In this document: positions 15,984 to 24,494 of the stretch, one piece after another
Position numbering within the stretch: position 1 is the stretch's first letter
Layout: each line of letters starts with the position of its first letter
Origin: Bradyrhizobium liaoningense
GTDB lineage: Bacteria > Pseudomonadota > Alphaproteobacteria > Rhizobiales > Xanthobacteraceae
Assembly (NCBI RefSeq): GCF_018130825.1
Contig: NZ_JAFCJS010000005.1
Coordinates: forward strand, 372,001 to 436,000
Length of the DNA stretch: 64,000 bases
Direction of reading: 5' to 3'
Notes under the pieces: generated by a model
The model's input: the letters and a program-made list of their open reading frames with translations, nothing else
Told to the model about the DNA's origin: nothing
Database searches by the model: none
Position numbers and translations under genes: made by a program

Positions 15984-16745
15984 ATGAAGTCCTTCCGTAA
16001 CATCCGCGTCATTCCGGTCGTCCTGGTCGCCGTCGGAGGTCTCGCGACGCTCAAGGTCGCGGGCCTCGTGGTCAATGGCGGCTATGTCTTCGACTACAAG
16101 CCGAACCAGGCGAAGAAGTCCTGGGCACAGGAGAATCTGAACTTCCCGACCGGCCGTGAGGATCCTGACATCACCGGCTCGACCCATGGCGCGCCGAAGG
16201 AGGCGCCGAAGCCCGCCGCGCCCGAGACCAAGCCCGAAGGCACCGTGGTGAAGGTGGAGGAAGGCCAGCCGCAGGTCTCGGCCTCCGAGCGCGCGATCCT
16301 CGAACGCCTGCAGGCGCGCCGCCAGGAGATAGAGGCGCGCCAGCGCGAGATCGACATCCGCGAGAGCCTGCTCAAATCCGCCGAGAAGCGCATCGAGAAC
16401 AAGGTCGAGGAGATGAAGGCGGTGGAAACCCGCATCTCCGCGACCCAGGCCGAGCAGAAGGCCGCCGAAGCCCAGCGCATGAAGGGTCTCGTCACCATGT
16501 ATGAAGGCATGAAGCCGAAGGACGCCGCGCGGGTGTTCGACCGGCTCGAGATGGGCGTGCTGATCGAGATCGCCTCGGCCATCGCGCCGCGAAAGATGTC
16601 GGACATCCTCGGATTGATGTCGCCGGAGGCCGCCGAGCGGCTCACGGTCGAAATGGCCCGCCGTGCCAATGGCGGCGGCGATCAATCCGCCTCGGCCGGC
16701 GACCTGCCCAAGATCGACGGCAAGCCGACGCAAAAGCCGAATTGA
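15984..16745 (+). CDS. motE: MotE-like periplasmic motility protein
   Basis: A 253-residue protein. It has an N-terminal membrane or signal segment (about 9-28), a Pro/Lys linker, a long coiled coil at about 95-165 (EIEARQREIDIRESLLKSAE) and the MotE/MgtE N-like domain: LVTMYEGMKPKDAARVFDRL, EIASAIAPRKMSDILGLMSPE. In Sinorhizobium meliloti MotE acts as periplasmic chaperone for motility protein MotC. Ten nt after the DUF6468 gene; the next gene encodes a very large periplasmic TPR protein that could be its client (inference). Confidence 0.8.
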   Translation: MKSFRNIRVIPVVLVAVGGLATLKVAGLVVNGGYVFDYKPNQAKKSWAQENLNFPTGREDPDITGSTHGAPKEAPKPAAPETKPEGTVVKVEEGQPQVSASERAILERLQARRQEIEARQREIDIRESLLKSAEKRIENKVEEMKAVETRISATQAEQKAAEAQRMKGLVTMYEGMKPKDAARVFDRLEMGVLIEIASAIAPRKMSDILGLMSPEAAERLTVEMARRANGGGDQSASAGDLPKIDGKPTQKPN

Positions 16746-16755
16746 GGGCTCATAC

Positions 16756-16770
16756 TTAAGAAGTCCTTAA
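16756..16770 (+). promoter_or_regulatory. CtrA box before the large TPR gene
   Basis: TTAA-GAAGTCC-TTAA, a perfect match to the CtrA consensus TTAA-N7-TTAA, 70 nt upstream of the start codon at 16840 in an otherwise G+C-rich region. Confidence 0.6.
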
Positions 16771-16839
16771 TTGGCAAAACCTACATTCGAGGGCATCGGC
16801 CGGCGCCAGTTGCCGGCGTGAACCGCCGAACCGGAAGAC

Positions 16840-19800
16840 ATGCCGCAAATGGCGCGAGAGGCTGCCGCTGGATTTGTGTCGCGAGCCCGCGCCTTGGCGC
16901 TGGGGCTGTCGCGGCATGCCCGCAAGGTGCCGGTGCTGGCAGCCTGCCTCGTGATCGGCCTCGCGGCGCCCGGCCTAGCGGCCGATGCCGTCAGGGGCGA
17001 GGCGACCTTCTCGGCCGGCGGCGGCTTTGCCCGTCTCGTCATCAAGCTCGGCGAGGATGTTCCGTCCGAGGTGACGACGGCCGGCTCCATTCTCATCATC
17101 CGCTTCGACCGTCCCGTCGAGGTTCCCGTCGACCGCGTCCCGGAAGGCGCGCCCGACTATGTCAACTCCGCCCGCCGCGATCCCGATGGCGGCGCCATCC
17201 GCCTGTCGCTGGCGCGGCGCGTCACCGTCAACACCATGAATGCCGGTGAGCGCACCTTCATCGATCTCCTGCCGGAGGGCTGGAAGGGGCCGCCGCCGAG
17301 CCTGCCGATGGACGTGGTCAAGGAACTCGCCGAGCGTGCGCGTATCGCGGAGCGGGCGCTGCGCGCCCAGCGCGCCGCGGCCGAGACCAAGAAGCGACCG
17401 CAGATCCGCGTCCGCGCCTCGATGCAGCCGACCTTCGTGCGCTTCGTGTTCGAGATGCCTGACGGCGTCGGCGTGTCCTCGGTGCTCAATGAGCAGAAGC
17501 TCACGCTGATGTTCAACGCCAATCTCAATTTCGATCTTGCGGACGCCGTCGTCGCCGCGCCGCCGAACGTCGCCTCGATCAAGCAGAAGGCCGACATCGA
17601 CCAGACCAGTGTCGAGATCGCGCTGATCGGCGATTCCGACGTGCACTCCTTCCGCGACGACAAGAACTACGTCGTCGACGTCTCCTTCCAGCCGGACAAG
17701 GGCAAGACGGCCATGACGCCGGAGGCGGCGATCGCGCAGGCCAGGCCTGCTGGCCACGCATCGGCGCCTCCGCCGGAAAAGCCGGCGGTCGAGAAGCCGA
17801 AGGAGGTCCGCCGCGAGGTTACGCCGCCGACATCGGAGACGATCGCGCGCGAAGCCAAGATCGAAGTGAAGCCGGAAGCTCCCGCCGCGATGCCAGCCGC
17901 CGAAGCGCCGAAACCGGTACCGGCGCCTGTTGCCGAAGCTCCGGCTGCACCCGCCAAGCCCGCGACGGCCGAGGCGCCCAAAGAGGTCGTGACGGAAGCT
18001 GCGAAGGAGCCGGTCAAGGAAGCCGTCATGGCTCCGCCTGTCGAGGCGCCGGCAGTGCCGCAGCCCGCCGTTGCCGGCGTCGAAGCGCGCCGCGACAGCG
18101 ACGGCCTGCGCGTCACGTTTCCGCTTCAGGTCTCGACCCCTGCGGCAGCGTTCCGCCGCGGCGACACCATCTGGCTGGTGTTCGATACACCGAAGCCGAT
18201 CGACGTCGAGGCGATCCGTACCAAGGGCGGCGCGATGGTCGGAGAGGTCGGCCGCATCCCGCTCGACAAGGGACAGGCGGTGCGCATCCGTCTCACCCGG
18301 CCGCTGGTCTACTCGCTGACGACCGAGGAGGTCGGCAAGGAGACCAACTGGCTGCTGACCCTTGCCGACAAGATCCAGGCGACGCCGCTGCCGCTGATGA
18401 TGTCGCGCAACATCACCGATCCTGCGCTCGCCAACATCGCGATCCCCTTTGCCAACCCGGGCCAGCTGCACAAGCTGACCGATCCCGATGCCGGCGACAC
18501 GCTCTATGTCGTCACCGGGCAGCGGCCGGTCCGTGGCTTCATCAAGCGGCAGGATCTCGTCGATCTCTCGCTGCTGGAATCCGCGCACGGCATCGCGATC
18601 CGGCCGAACTCGGACGAGGTCGGCGTCGAGGTCGGGGCCGACAAGGTCATTCTCGGCAAGAAGGGCGGGCTGACGCTGTCGCCGGTCGACATCTCCGCCG
18701 AGCGGGCACCGACCGCGGTGCGCCCGATCTTCAGCCCGGAAGCCTGGCGCAAGGGGCAGTCGGAGAATTTCTGGACGCGGCAGAGCGATCTGGTCATGGC
18801 GATCTCCACCGTCGATCCGGCGCAGCGCTCGCTGCCGCGGCTCGACCTCGCGCAGTTCTACATGTCGCGCGCCATGTATCACGAAGCCAAGGCCGTGACC
18901 GAATTGATGCTGGCCGATGCGCTCAACAAGGAGGAAAGCGGCGCGCTGATCCTGCACGCGATCGCGAGCATCCTGATCGGCCGGCCGGCACAGGGCCTGA
19001 AGGACCTCGCCAATCCCGTGATCGGCAACAGCCACGATTCCCAGCTCTGGAAGGCGCTCGCCTATGCGCGCCAGGGCAAATGGACGGACGCGCGCGAGAA
19101 GTTCAAGAACGTCGAGTTCGCCATCGCCTCGCTGCCGCTCGACATCCAGCGCATCGTGACCATGGACGCGATGCGGGCTTCGCTCGAAGTGAAGGACTAT
19201 GCCGGCGCCTCCAAGCGCCGCAGCGAGCTCGAGGTCGTCGGCGTCTCGCCCGAGGCGGCGCCCGGCTTTGCGGTGTTGCGCGGCCGGCTCGCCGAGGCGC
19301 TCGGCCACGACAAGGATGCGCTCGACGACTACAAATTCGCGGTCGTCTCGAACGATCGCCTGGCTGCGGCCGAGGCCAAGCAGCTCGAGGTCGCACTGCG
19401 CCAGAAGCGCGACGAGATCGGCAAGGAAGACGCGCTGCGCGAGCTCGAGACGCTGTCGATGACCTGGCGCGGCGATGCGATCGAGGTCAAGACGTTGCAG
19501 ATGCTGTCGCAGCTGTATGCCGCGAATGGGCGCTACCGTGACGCGCTCACAGCGGCGCGCACCGCGACGAGGCTGCAGCCGAACGCCGAAGCCTCGCGCC
19601 AGGCGCAGGACCTCGCCTCCGAGCTGTTCACGCAGATCTTCTTAGGCCCGAAGGGCGACGAGCTGCCGGTGGTCGAAGCGCTCGGCATGTTCTACGAGTT
19701 TCGCGAGCTGACGCCGATCGGCCGCCGCGGCGACGAACTGATCCGTCGCCTTGCCGACCGTCTCGCCTCGATCGACCTGCTCGACCAGGCCGCCGAGCTC

Positions 19801-20511
19801 CTGCAATACCAGGTCGACCACCGCCTCGAAGGCGCCGCCCGCGCGCAGGTTGCCGCGCGCCTGTCCATGATCTATCTCGCCAACCGCAGGCCCGACAAGG
19901 CGATCTCGGCGCTGCGCGCGAGTCGCATCAGCGATCTCTCCGGCGAGCTCAGGCAGCAGCGCCTGCTGCTGGAAGCGCGCGCGCAGAGCGACGTCGGCCG
20001 TCACGATCTCGCGCTCGACATCGTCTCCAACGTGTCCGGACGCGAGGTGCTCCGCCTGCGCTCCGACATCTTCTGGGCGGCGCGGCGCTGGCGCGAGTCC
20101 GCCGAGCAGATCGAGCTGTACTACGGCGAGCGCTTCCGCGACTTCAAGCCGCTCAACGCGGTGGAGAAGAGCGACATTATCCGCGCCGCCGTCGGCTATG
20201 CGCTCGCCGACGACTCGATCGGCCTGTCGCGCTTCCGCGAGAAATACGCGCCGTTGATGAGCGAGAGCGCCGACCGTCTCGCCTTCGACATCGCCAGCAA
20301 GCCGGCCGCGGCCTCCAGCGCCGAATTCGCCGAGATCGCGAAGCTCGCCGCCAGCGTCGACACGCTCGACGGCTTCCTGCGCGAGATGAAGCAGCGCTTC
20401 CCCGACGCCACCGCCCGCGCGCCGGCCTCGCCGCAGGCCAAGGACGAGAGCGACCACACCGGCTCGCTGCCCACGATCCCCGTCGTGCGGCAGATCAAGA
20501 TGACGCGCTAG
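16840..20511 (+). CDS. Large exported tetratricopeptide-repeat protein of the flagellar locus
   Basis: A 1223-residue protein with an N-terminal export signal (hydrophobic 30-48, ending GLAADA). Residues about 50-145 and 405-520 look like AMIN-type beta domains (FARLVIKLGED; DGLRVTFPLQV), with another beta module at about 185-285. Between lies a Pro/Ala/Glu/Lys linker (285-405). Residues about 640-1120 are helical TPR-like repeats (RYRDALTAARTATRLQPNA is the clearest). AMIN domains bind peptidoglycan or envelope sites, so it probably acts in the periplasm. A perfect CtrA box and its position after motE suggest a motility role, perhaps like MotC. No enzyme motif. Confidence 0.75.
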   Translation: MPQMAREAAAGFVSRARALALGLSRHARKVPVLAACLVIGLAAPGLAADAVRGEATFSAGGGFARLVIKLGEDVPSEVTTAGSILIIRFDRPVEVPVDRVPEGAPDYVNSARRDPDGGAIRLSLARRVTVNTMNAGERTFIDLLPEGWKGPPPSLPMDVVKELAERARIAERALRAQRAAAETKKRPQIRVRASMQPTFVRFVFEMPDGVGVSSVLNEQKLTLMFNANLNFDLADAVVAAPPNVASIKQKADIDQTSVEIALIGDSDVHSFRDDKNYVVDVSFQPDKGKTAMTPEAAIAQARPAGHASAPPPEKPAVEKPKEVRREVTPPTSETIAREAKIEVKPEAPAAMPAAEAPKPVPAPVAEAPAAPAKPATAEAPKEVVTEAAKEPVKEAVMAPPVEAPAVPQPAVAGVEARRDSDGLRVTFPLQVSTPAAAFRRGDTIWLVFDTPKPIDVEAIRTKGGAMVGEVGRIPLDKGQAVRIRLTRPLVYSLTTEEVGKETNWLLTLADKIQATPLPLMMSRNITDPALANIAIPFANPGQLHKLTDPDAGDTLYVVTGQRPVRGFIKRQDLVDLSLLESAHGIAIRPNSDEVGVEVGADKVILGKKGGLTLSPVDISAERAPTAVRPIFSPEAWRKGQSENFWTRQSDLVMAISTVDPAQRSLPRLDLAQFYMSRAMYHEAKAVTELMLADALNKEESGALILHAIASILIGRPAQGLKDLANPVIGNSHDSQLWKALAYARQGKWTDAREKFKNVEFAIASLPLDIQRIVTMDAMRASLEVKDYAGASKRRSELEVVGVSPEAAPGFAVLRGRLAEALGHDKDALDDYKFAVVSNDRLAAAEAKQLEVALRQKRDEIGKEDALRELETLSMTWRGDAIEVKTLQMLSQLYAANGRYRDALTAARTATRLQPNAEASRQAQDLASELFTQIFLGPKGDELPVVEALGMFYEFRELTPIGRRGDELIRRLADRLASIDLLDQAAELLQYQVDHRLEGAARAQVAARLSMIYLANRRPDKAISALRASRISDLSGELRQQRLLLEARAQSDVGRHDLALDIVSNVSGREVLRLRSDIFWAARRWRESAEQIELYYGERFRDFKPLNAVEKSDIIRAAVGYALADDSIGLSRFREKYAPLMSESADRLAFDIASKPAAASSAEFAEIAKLAASVDTLDGFLREMKQRFPDATARAPASPQAKDESDHTGSLPTIPVVRQIKMTR

Positions 20512-20593
20512 GAACCCTGCTACCTCTGGCCCACTCGACAGGTGCTGCGCGAGACGGCAACCTGCAGTATCTTCATGCCGGAAGAGGAACGAT

Positions 20594-20830
20594 ATGAGCA
20601 AGCCTGCCAAGACCGAAGCCGAACTCATCGCCATGGCGCGGGCCGAATTGAAGGCCCATGTCGATGGCCCCGACGGCTTCGCCATCTCCATCGTTCGCGA
20701 CGGCGACAGCTGGGAGTTCCGCGTCGATGCCGATCAGGCCACGCGGGACAAGCCGGGCTTCCCCGAAAGCGTCGCCATGCTGGTCCAGATCGGCGACCAT
20801 CTCAGCAAGCAGTATGACGTGAAGGGGTAG
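20594..20830 (+). CDS. Small conserved hypothetical protein
   Basis: A 78-residue soluble protein with an N-terminal helix (AELIAMARAELKAHVDG) followed by beta strands (FAISIVRDGDSWEFRVD) and a C-terminal helix (VAMLVQIGDHLSKQYD). A good ribosome site, GAAGAGGAAC, precedes the ATG. It lies between the TPR gene and the convergent fliP, ending 22 nt from the fliP stop. I know no function. Confidence 0.7.
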   Translation: MSKPAKTEAELIAMARAELKAHVDGPDGFAISIVRDGDSWEFRVDADQATRDKPGFPESVAMLVQIGDHLSKQYDVKG

Positions 20831-20852
20831 GGGGCGCGCGAACCCAAGCGCC

Positions 20853-21605
20853 TCATCCCCCGTAGCTCTGCACCAAACTTCCCGCCACCAGCGACCAGCC
20901 GTCGACCAGCACGAAGAAGATCAGCTTGAACGGCAACGAGATCGTCGCCGGCGGCAGCATCATCATGCCCATCGACATCAGCACCGAGGCGACGACGAGG
21001 TCGATGATCAGGAAGGGCAGGAACAGCAGGAAGCCGATCTCGAAGGCACGCTTCAGCTCGGAGATCATGAAGGCGGGAACGAGGATACGCAGCGCGAGGT
21101 CGTCGGGGGTGGCGGGCGGCGGCTCGCCGGAGAGGTCGAGGAACAGCTTGAGGTCCTTCTCGCGCACGTTCTTCTGCATGAAGCCGCGCAAGGGGACGGA
21201 GGCGCGCTGGAGCGCATCCTCGACACTGACCTGGTTGGCGACGAGCGGACGGATGCCGTCGTCGTAGGATTTTTGCAGCACCGGGCCCATCACGAAGAAG
21301 GTGAGGAACATCGCGAGCGCGATGATCACCGAGTTCGGCGGCGCGGTCGCCGTGCCCATCGCGGTGCGCAGCAGCGACAGCACGACCACGATGCGCGTGA
21401 ACGACGTCATCATGATCAGGATCGACGGCGCGATCGAGAGCACCGTGAGCAGCGCGATCAGCTGGATCGCGCGCTCGGTGACGCCGCCGCCCTGGCCGCC
21501 GAGATTGATGCTGATGTCCTGCGCGTGCGCGGGCATCGCGAGCGAAGCCGCGCCGACCAGGACAGAAAGGAAAAGAACTCTACGCGGGAGGGCCGGCAGC
21601 CTCAC
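20853..21605 (-). CDS. fliP: Flagellar export-gate protein FliP
   Basis: A 250-residue FliP with signal peptide (to AHAQ, residue 29) and four membrane helices. Family signatures are SFTRIVVVLSLLRTAMGT, PPNSVIIALAMFLTFFVMGP and the C-terminal ELKRAFEIGFLLFLPFLIID with SMGMMMLPP. FliP with FliQ and FliR forms the core of the flagellar export gate. The start is a GTG at 21605 overlapping the fliO stop by 4 nt (GTGA). fliO-fliP run opposite to fliQ-fliR-flhB, a split arrangement. Confidence 0.95.
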   Translation of the reverse strand: MRLPALPRRVLFLSVLVGAASLAMPAHAQDISINLGGQGGGVTERAIQLIALLTVLSIAPSILIMMTSFTRIVVVLSLLRTAMGTATAPPNSVIIALAMFLTFFVMGPVLQKSYDDGIRPLVANQVSVEDALQRASVPLRGFMQKNVREKDLKLFLDLSGEPPPATPDDLALRILVPAFMISELKRAFEIGFLLFLPFLIIDLVVASVLMSMGMMMLPPATISLPFKLIFFVLVDGWSLVAGSLVQSYGG

Positions 21606-22579
21606 GAAGACGGCTTCGGACGGCCGAGCAGCGAGGCCATCTCGTCTTCGAGATTTTCAAAGCTGGTCTTCTCCGCGGCGGGCTTTGCGGGCGGGGCCGG
21701 GGGCGCCGGCGGCTCGCTGCGTGCGACGCGCGGCGGACCGGCGGGCGGCTCCGGTGCAACCGGGGGCGCGACCGGTTCGCCGGCCGGGCGCCGCAGGGCG
21801 GCCTCTAACCGCTGCGCCATTTCGGCAAGATTCTGCTCGGCGCTCGACGGCACAGCGGCGGCGGGCGCCGGCGGCGGAACAGGCGGGGCCTGCGGCACTG
21901 GCGGAGGCGGCGGCGCTGCTGCGCGCTCGGCGCGCACCGGCGGCATCTTTGCCGGTTCGCTTTGGCGCGGCGGACGCGGCATCAGCGGCGGCTCGCTGCG
22001 GGCAATACGGGGCGGCAGCGGCTCGGGCCGCGGCTCACGCTCGGGACGCGGCGCCATCGGCTCCGGCGGAAAGCCGGGCAGGGCCGGCTCGCCGCGGCGT
22101 TCGGCCAGAGCGGGAGCGGGCCGGCGCACTTCGTCGGCGAAGGACGGCCGCGCGGGCCGCGGCGGCGGCGGCTCGGGCATTTGCGGCTCGGGATGATCGA
22201 GCAGTTCGGGCCGCGGCGCTTCGTCGGCCCAGGCGCCGGCATCGGGCATGGGGGCGAGGCGCGGCGGTTCGGCGGCGTTGGGGCGCTGCGGGAGCTGGTC
22301 GCGGCCGGGCGCGGCGCGCACGATATTGGGCTCGACGACGATGTCGGTCGGGCCGCCGATCATCAGGAGATGCTCGACATTGTCGCGCCGGACCAGCACC
22401 AGGCGGCGCCGGCCATCGACCGCGGCGGCATCGATCACGGCAAGCCGGGGCATCCGGCCGCGCTGGGTGTTGGCGCCGATCCGGCTGCCGGCGAATCGGC
22501 GGACCAGCCATGCAGCGACGCCGATCAACGCCAGAACGACGATGAACGCGACGATGAAGGTGATAGGGCTGCCTTGCAT
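21602..22579 (-). CDS. fliO: FliO-like flagellar biosynthesis protein with a long proline-rich tail
   Basis: A 325-residue protein. The FliO part is residues 1 to about 100: one membrane helix (FIVAFIVVLALIGVAAWLV), RLAVIDAAAVDGRRRLVLVRRDNVEHL in short DGRRRLVLVRRD, then LMIGGPTDIVVE. The remaining 220 residues are Pro/Ala/Arg/Glu-rich with repeats of ARSEPP and RPEREPRPEPL-like units, ending in a helix (EKTSFENLEDEMASLLGRPK). FliO helps FliP ring assembly and is usually 100-150 residues, so the tail is large. ATG at 22579 chosen over TTG at 22594. Upstream of fliP, overlapping by 4 nt. Confidence 0.85.
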   Translation of the reverse strand: MQGSPITFIVAFIVVLALIGVAAWLVRRFAGSRIGANTQRGRMPRLAVIDAAAVDGRRRLVLVRRDNVEHLLMIGGPTDIVVEPNIVRAAPGRDQLPQRPNAAEPPRLAPMPDAGAWADEAPRPELLDHPEPQMPEPPPPRPARPSFADEVRRPAPALAERRGEPALPGFPPEPMAPRPEREPRPEPLPPRIARSEPPLMPRPPRQSEPAKMPPVRAERAAAPPPPPVPQAPPVPPPAPAAAVPSSAEQNLAEMAQRLEAALRRPAGEPVAPPVAPEPPAGPPRVARSEPPAPPAPPAKPAAEKTSFENLEDEMASLLGRPKPSS

Positions 22580-22675
22580 ACTTGTCCCCGACAAATGGCG
22601 CTGTTCTCGCGCCCGTGGTCAGCTGCGCCAACCACCGGCGTACGATGCCCCAAACTGCGATCTCTTAACGTTCCA

Positions 22676-22690
22676 CGGCAAGTTTTGCCG
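22676..22690. promoter_or_regulatory. FlbD-like palindrome upstream of fliO
   Basis: A perfect inverted repeat CGGCA-AGTTT-TGCCG, about 100 nt upstream of the fliO start. Same form as the site between flgI and fliX. I did not find a convincing -24/-12 element between it and fliO. Confidence 0.5.
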
Positions 22691-22847
22691 TCCCCAACTC
22701 TTAATAACCCATGAATCGCTCGATCCAAAACGACTTCTTGGCCCGTGCGCGAGCGGCCAAGCGGTTGGGTTAATGCCGCTTTTTGGTGCGTAGAATCACG
22801 GGATCGCAAGGTCGTGTCCCGCCCGGGGACATGTCCCGGCAGGATCC

Positions 22848-22862
22848 TTAACCAGCTGTTAA
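22848..22862 (+). promoter_or_regulatory. CtrA box before the flgB operon
   Basis: TTAA-CCAGCTG-TTAA, a perfect CtrA consensus match, followed by CCAT. It is 65 nt upstream of the flgB start. Confidence 0.65.
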
Positions 22863-22871
22863 CCATACAGG

Positions 22872-22886
22872 CGGCAAATTCTGCCT
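22872..22886. promoter_or_regulatory. FlbD-like site before flgB
   Basis: CGGCA-AATTC-TGCCT, one base short of a perfect CGGCA-N5-TGCCG palindrome, 10 bp downstream of the CtrA box. In this place it would lie near the transcription start and might repress rather than activate flgB. Confidence 0.4.
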
Positions 22887-22926
22887 AGCTTCGGACACAA
22901 GTCCGACGGCGGAAGGAGCCGCAACG

Positions 22927-23331
22927 ATGTCCATCAACGACCTCCCGGTGCTGTCGGCGCTTCGCACCAAGATGCAGTGGCATCAGGAGCGCCAGCGGGT
23001 CCTCTCCGAGAACGTCTCCAACTCCGATACGCCCAAATTCCGGCCGCGCGACCTGGTCGAGCCGAAGCTCGACAAGAGCGGCGCCGTCACGGGCTCGATG
23101 GGTCCCCTGGCGATGACCGTCACCAGCGCCTCGCACATGAAGCCGTCAGGCGCGGCCTCGGGCTTCGACCAGAACAAGAATGCCGGCTTCGAGACACGCC
23201 CGGCGGGCAATGCCGTCAATCTCGAAGAGGAGATGATGAAGGCCGCCAGCAACCAGATGGACTACGCGGCGGCGACCTCGCTCTATTCCAAGAGCCTGCA
23301 TCTGCTCAAGACCGCGATCGGCAAGGGTTAA
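22927..23331 (+). CDS. flgB: Flagellar proximal rod protein FlgB
   Basis: A 134-residue FlgB. It has the rod-protein N-terminal pattern (LSALRTKMQWHQERQRVLSENVSNSDTPKFRPRDL, seen as VLSENVSNSDTPKFRPRD at about 28-45) and the C-terminal MKAASNQMDYAAATSLYSKS helix. FlgB is the first rod subunit on the export gate/MS-ring side. Strong GGAAGGAG ribosome site. First gene of flgB-flgC-fliE-fliQ-fliR-flhB. Confidence 0.95.
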   Translation: MSINDLPVLSALRTKMQWHQERQRVLSENVSNSDTPKFRPRDLVEPKLDKSGAVTGSMGPLAMTVTSASHMKPSGAASGFDQNKNAGFETRPAGNAVNLEEEMMKAASNQMDYAAATSLYSKSLHLLKTAIGKG

Positions 23332-23350
23332 GAGCTAGGGGAACCGCATC

Positions 23351-23776
23351 ATGGCGAATGACAGCAGCGACTTTGCCCGCTCGATGGCGATCGCGACGTC
23401 CGGCCTGCGCGCGCAGGCTGGACGCATGCGGGTGATCTCGGAAAACATCGCGAACGCAGATTCGACCTCGCAGTCAGCGGGCGGCGATCCCTACCGGCGC
23501 AAGGTTCCGACCTTCTCCTCGGCGCTCGACCGCACGCTCGACGCGCAGGTCGTCACACTCGGCCGGATCAAGCCCGACCAGTCCGCCTTCCGCGTCAGAT
23601 ACGAGCCGAACAATCCGGCGGCGGACGCGACCGGCAACGTCAAATATCCCAACGTGAACTCGGTGGTCGAGATGACCGACATGCGCGATGCGCAGCGGTC
23701 CTACGAGGCCAATCTCAACATCATCAGTGCGACGCGCCGGATGATCCAGCGCACGCTCGACATCCTCAAGAGCTGA
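23351..23776 (+). CDS. flgC: Flagellar proximal rod protein FlgC
   Basis: A 141-residue FlgC with the N-terminal SMAIATSGLRAQAGRMRVISENIANADST signature (ISENIANADST) and the C-terminal YPNVNSVVEMTDMRDAQRSYEANLN helix. Length and both termini are typical. Part of the proximal rod with FlgB and FlgF; 19 nt after flgB. Confidence 0.96.
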   Translation: MANDSSDFARSMAIATSGLRAQAGRMRVISENIANADSTSQSAGGDPYRRKVPTFSSALDRTLDAQVVTLGRIKPDQSAFRVRYEPNNPAADATGNVKYPNVNSVVEMTDMRDAQRSYEANLNIISATRRMIQRTLDILKS

Positions 23777-23792
23777 ACAGGACATTTGAGCC

Positions 23793-24101
23793 ATGGCATC
23801 ACCGACAATCGCCGCCAACGCCTATGCCAACCTCGCCCGCGTGCTGGAGAACAGCGGCGCCGGCAAGGGCAGCGAGCCGAGCGGGCAATCCTTCGCCTCG
23901 CTGCTGAAAGACGCCGTCGGCAGCGTGATGGAATCCGGCCGCAAGTCCGACGCGCAGACGGTGGCGATGGCCGCCGGCAAGGCCAACGTGATGGACGTGG
24001 TGACGGCGGTCGCCGACACCGACGTCGCCGTCTCCACCCTGGTCTCGGTCCGCGACCGCGTGATCTCGGCGTACGAAGACATCATGAAGATGCCGATCTG
24101 A
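23793..24101 (+). CDS. fliE: Flagellar hook-basal body complex protein FliE
   Basis: A 102-residue FliE. The C-terminal half has the family pattern VMDVVTAVADTDVAVSTLVSVRDRVISAYEDIMKMPI (core: VRDRVISAYEDIMKM). FliE links the MS ring/export gate to the rod. Start 16 nt after flgC. Followed by a long palindrome at 24110-24185 that may partly separate the two halves of the operon. Confidence 0.95.
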   Translation: MASPTIAANAYANLARVLENSGAGKGSEPSGQSFASLLKDAVGSVMESGRKSDAQTVAMAAGKANVMDVVTAVADTDVAVSTLVSVRDRVISAYEDIMKMPI

Positions 24102-24109
24102 CGGATGCT

Positions 24110-24185
24110 GTCATTCCGGGGCGCGCGAAGCGCGAACCCGGAATCTCGAGATTCCGGGCTCTCGCTTCGCGCGCCCCGGAATGAC
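24110..24185. repeat. Near-perfect 76-bp palindrome between fliE and fliQ
   Basis: GTCATTCCGGGGCGCGCGAA at the left pairs with TTCGCGCGCCCCGGAATGAC at the right, with inner arms CCCGGAATCT/AGATTCCGGG. It belongs to the Bradyrhizobium 'cattccggggcgcg' repeat type. Inside an operon it would form a very stable RNA hairpin between fliE and fliQ. No U-tract follows. Confidence 0.85.
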
Positions 24186-24213
24186 GGAAATTACTGGAAG
24201 TGAGAAATCGAAA

Positions 24214-24477
24214 ATGACCGGACCCGAGACCCTCGACGTCGCGCGTGACGCGATCTGGACCATCGTGATCGTGTCCTCGCCGCTGATGGTGGTCGGCCTC
24301 GTGGTCGGCGTGATCGTGTCGCTGTTCCAGGCGCTGACGCAGATCCAGGAGCAGACGCTGATCTACGTGCCGAAGATCCTGGCCATCTTCGCCACGATGC
24401 TATTGGCGCTGCCGTTCATGGCCGACTCGCTCCATGCCCACATGCTGCGGATCTCGTCGCGAATCATCGGTGGCTGA
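24214..24477 (+). CDS. fliQ: Flagellar export-gate protein FliQ
   Basis: An 87-residue FliQ with two membrane helices. Marks: VARDAIWTIVIVSSPLMVVGLVVG, VSLFQALTQIQEQTL and KILAIFATMLLALPFM. The ATG at 24214 gives the family length; an earlier ATG at 24181 lies inside the palindromic repeat and adds 11 unrelated residues. Works with FliP and FliR in the export gate. GGAAG ribosome site upstream. Confidence 0.95.
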   Translation: MTGPETLDVARDAIWTIVIVSSPLMVVGLVVGVIVSLFQALTQIQEQTLIYVPKILAIFATMLLALPFMADSLHAHMLRISSRIIGG

Positions 24478-24494
24478 GGCACAATGCGCCCGCT

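Noticed and set aside
16975..19308. A 777-codon minus-strand frame inside the large TPR gene
   Set aside because: Arg/Asp/Leu/Gly-rich antisense shadow with no motif; the plus strand has signal peptide, AMIN-like and TPR patterns.
22872..22886. Sigma-54 promoter reading of GGCGGCAAATTCTGCC before flgB
   Set aside because: GG and GC are 11 nt apart instead of 10; the palindrome reading fits better.
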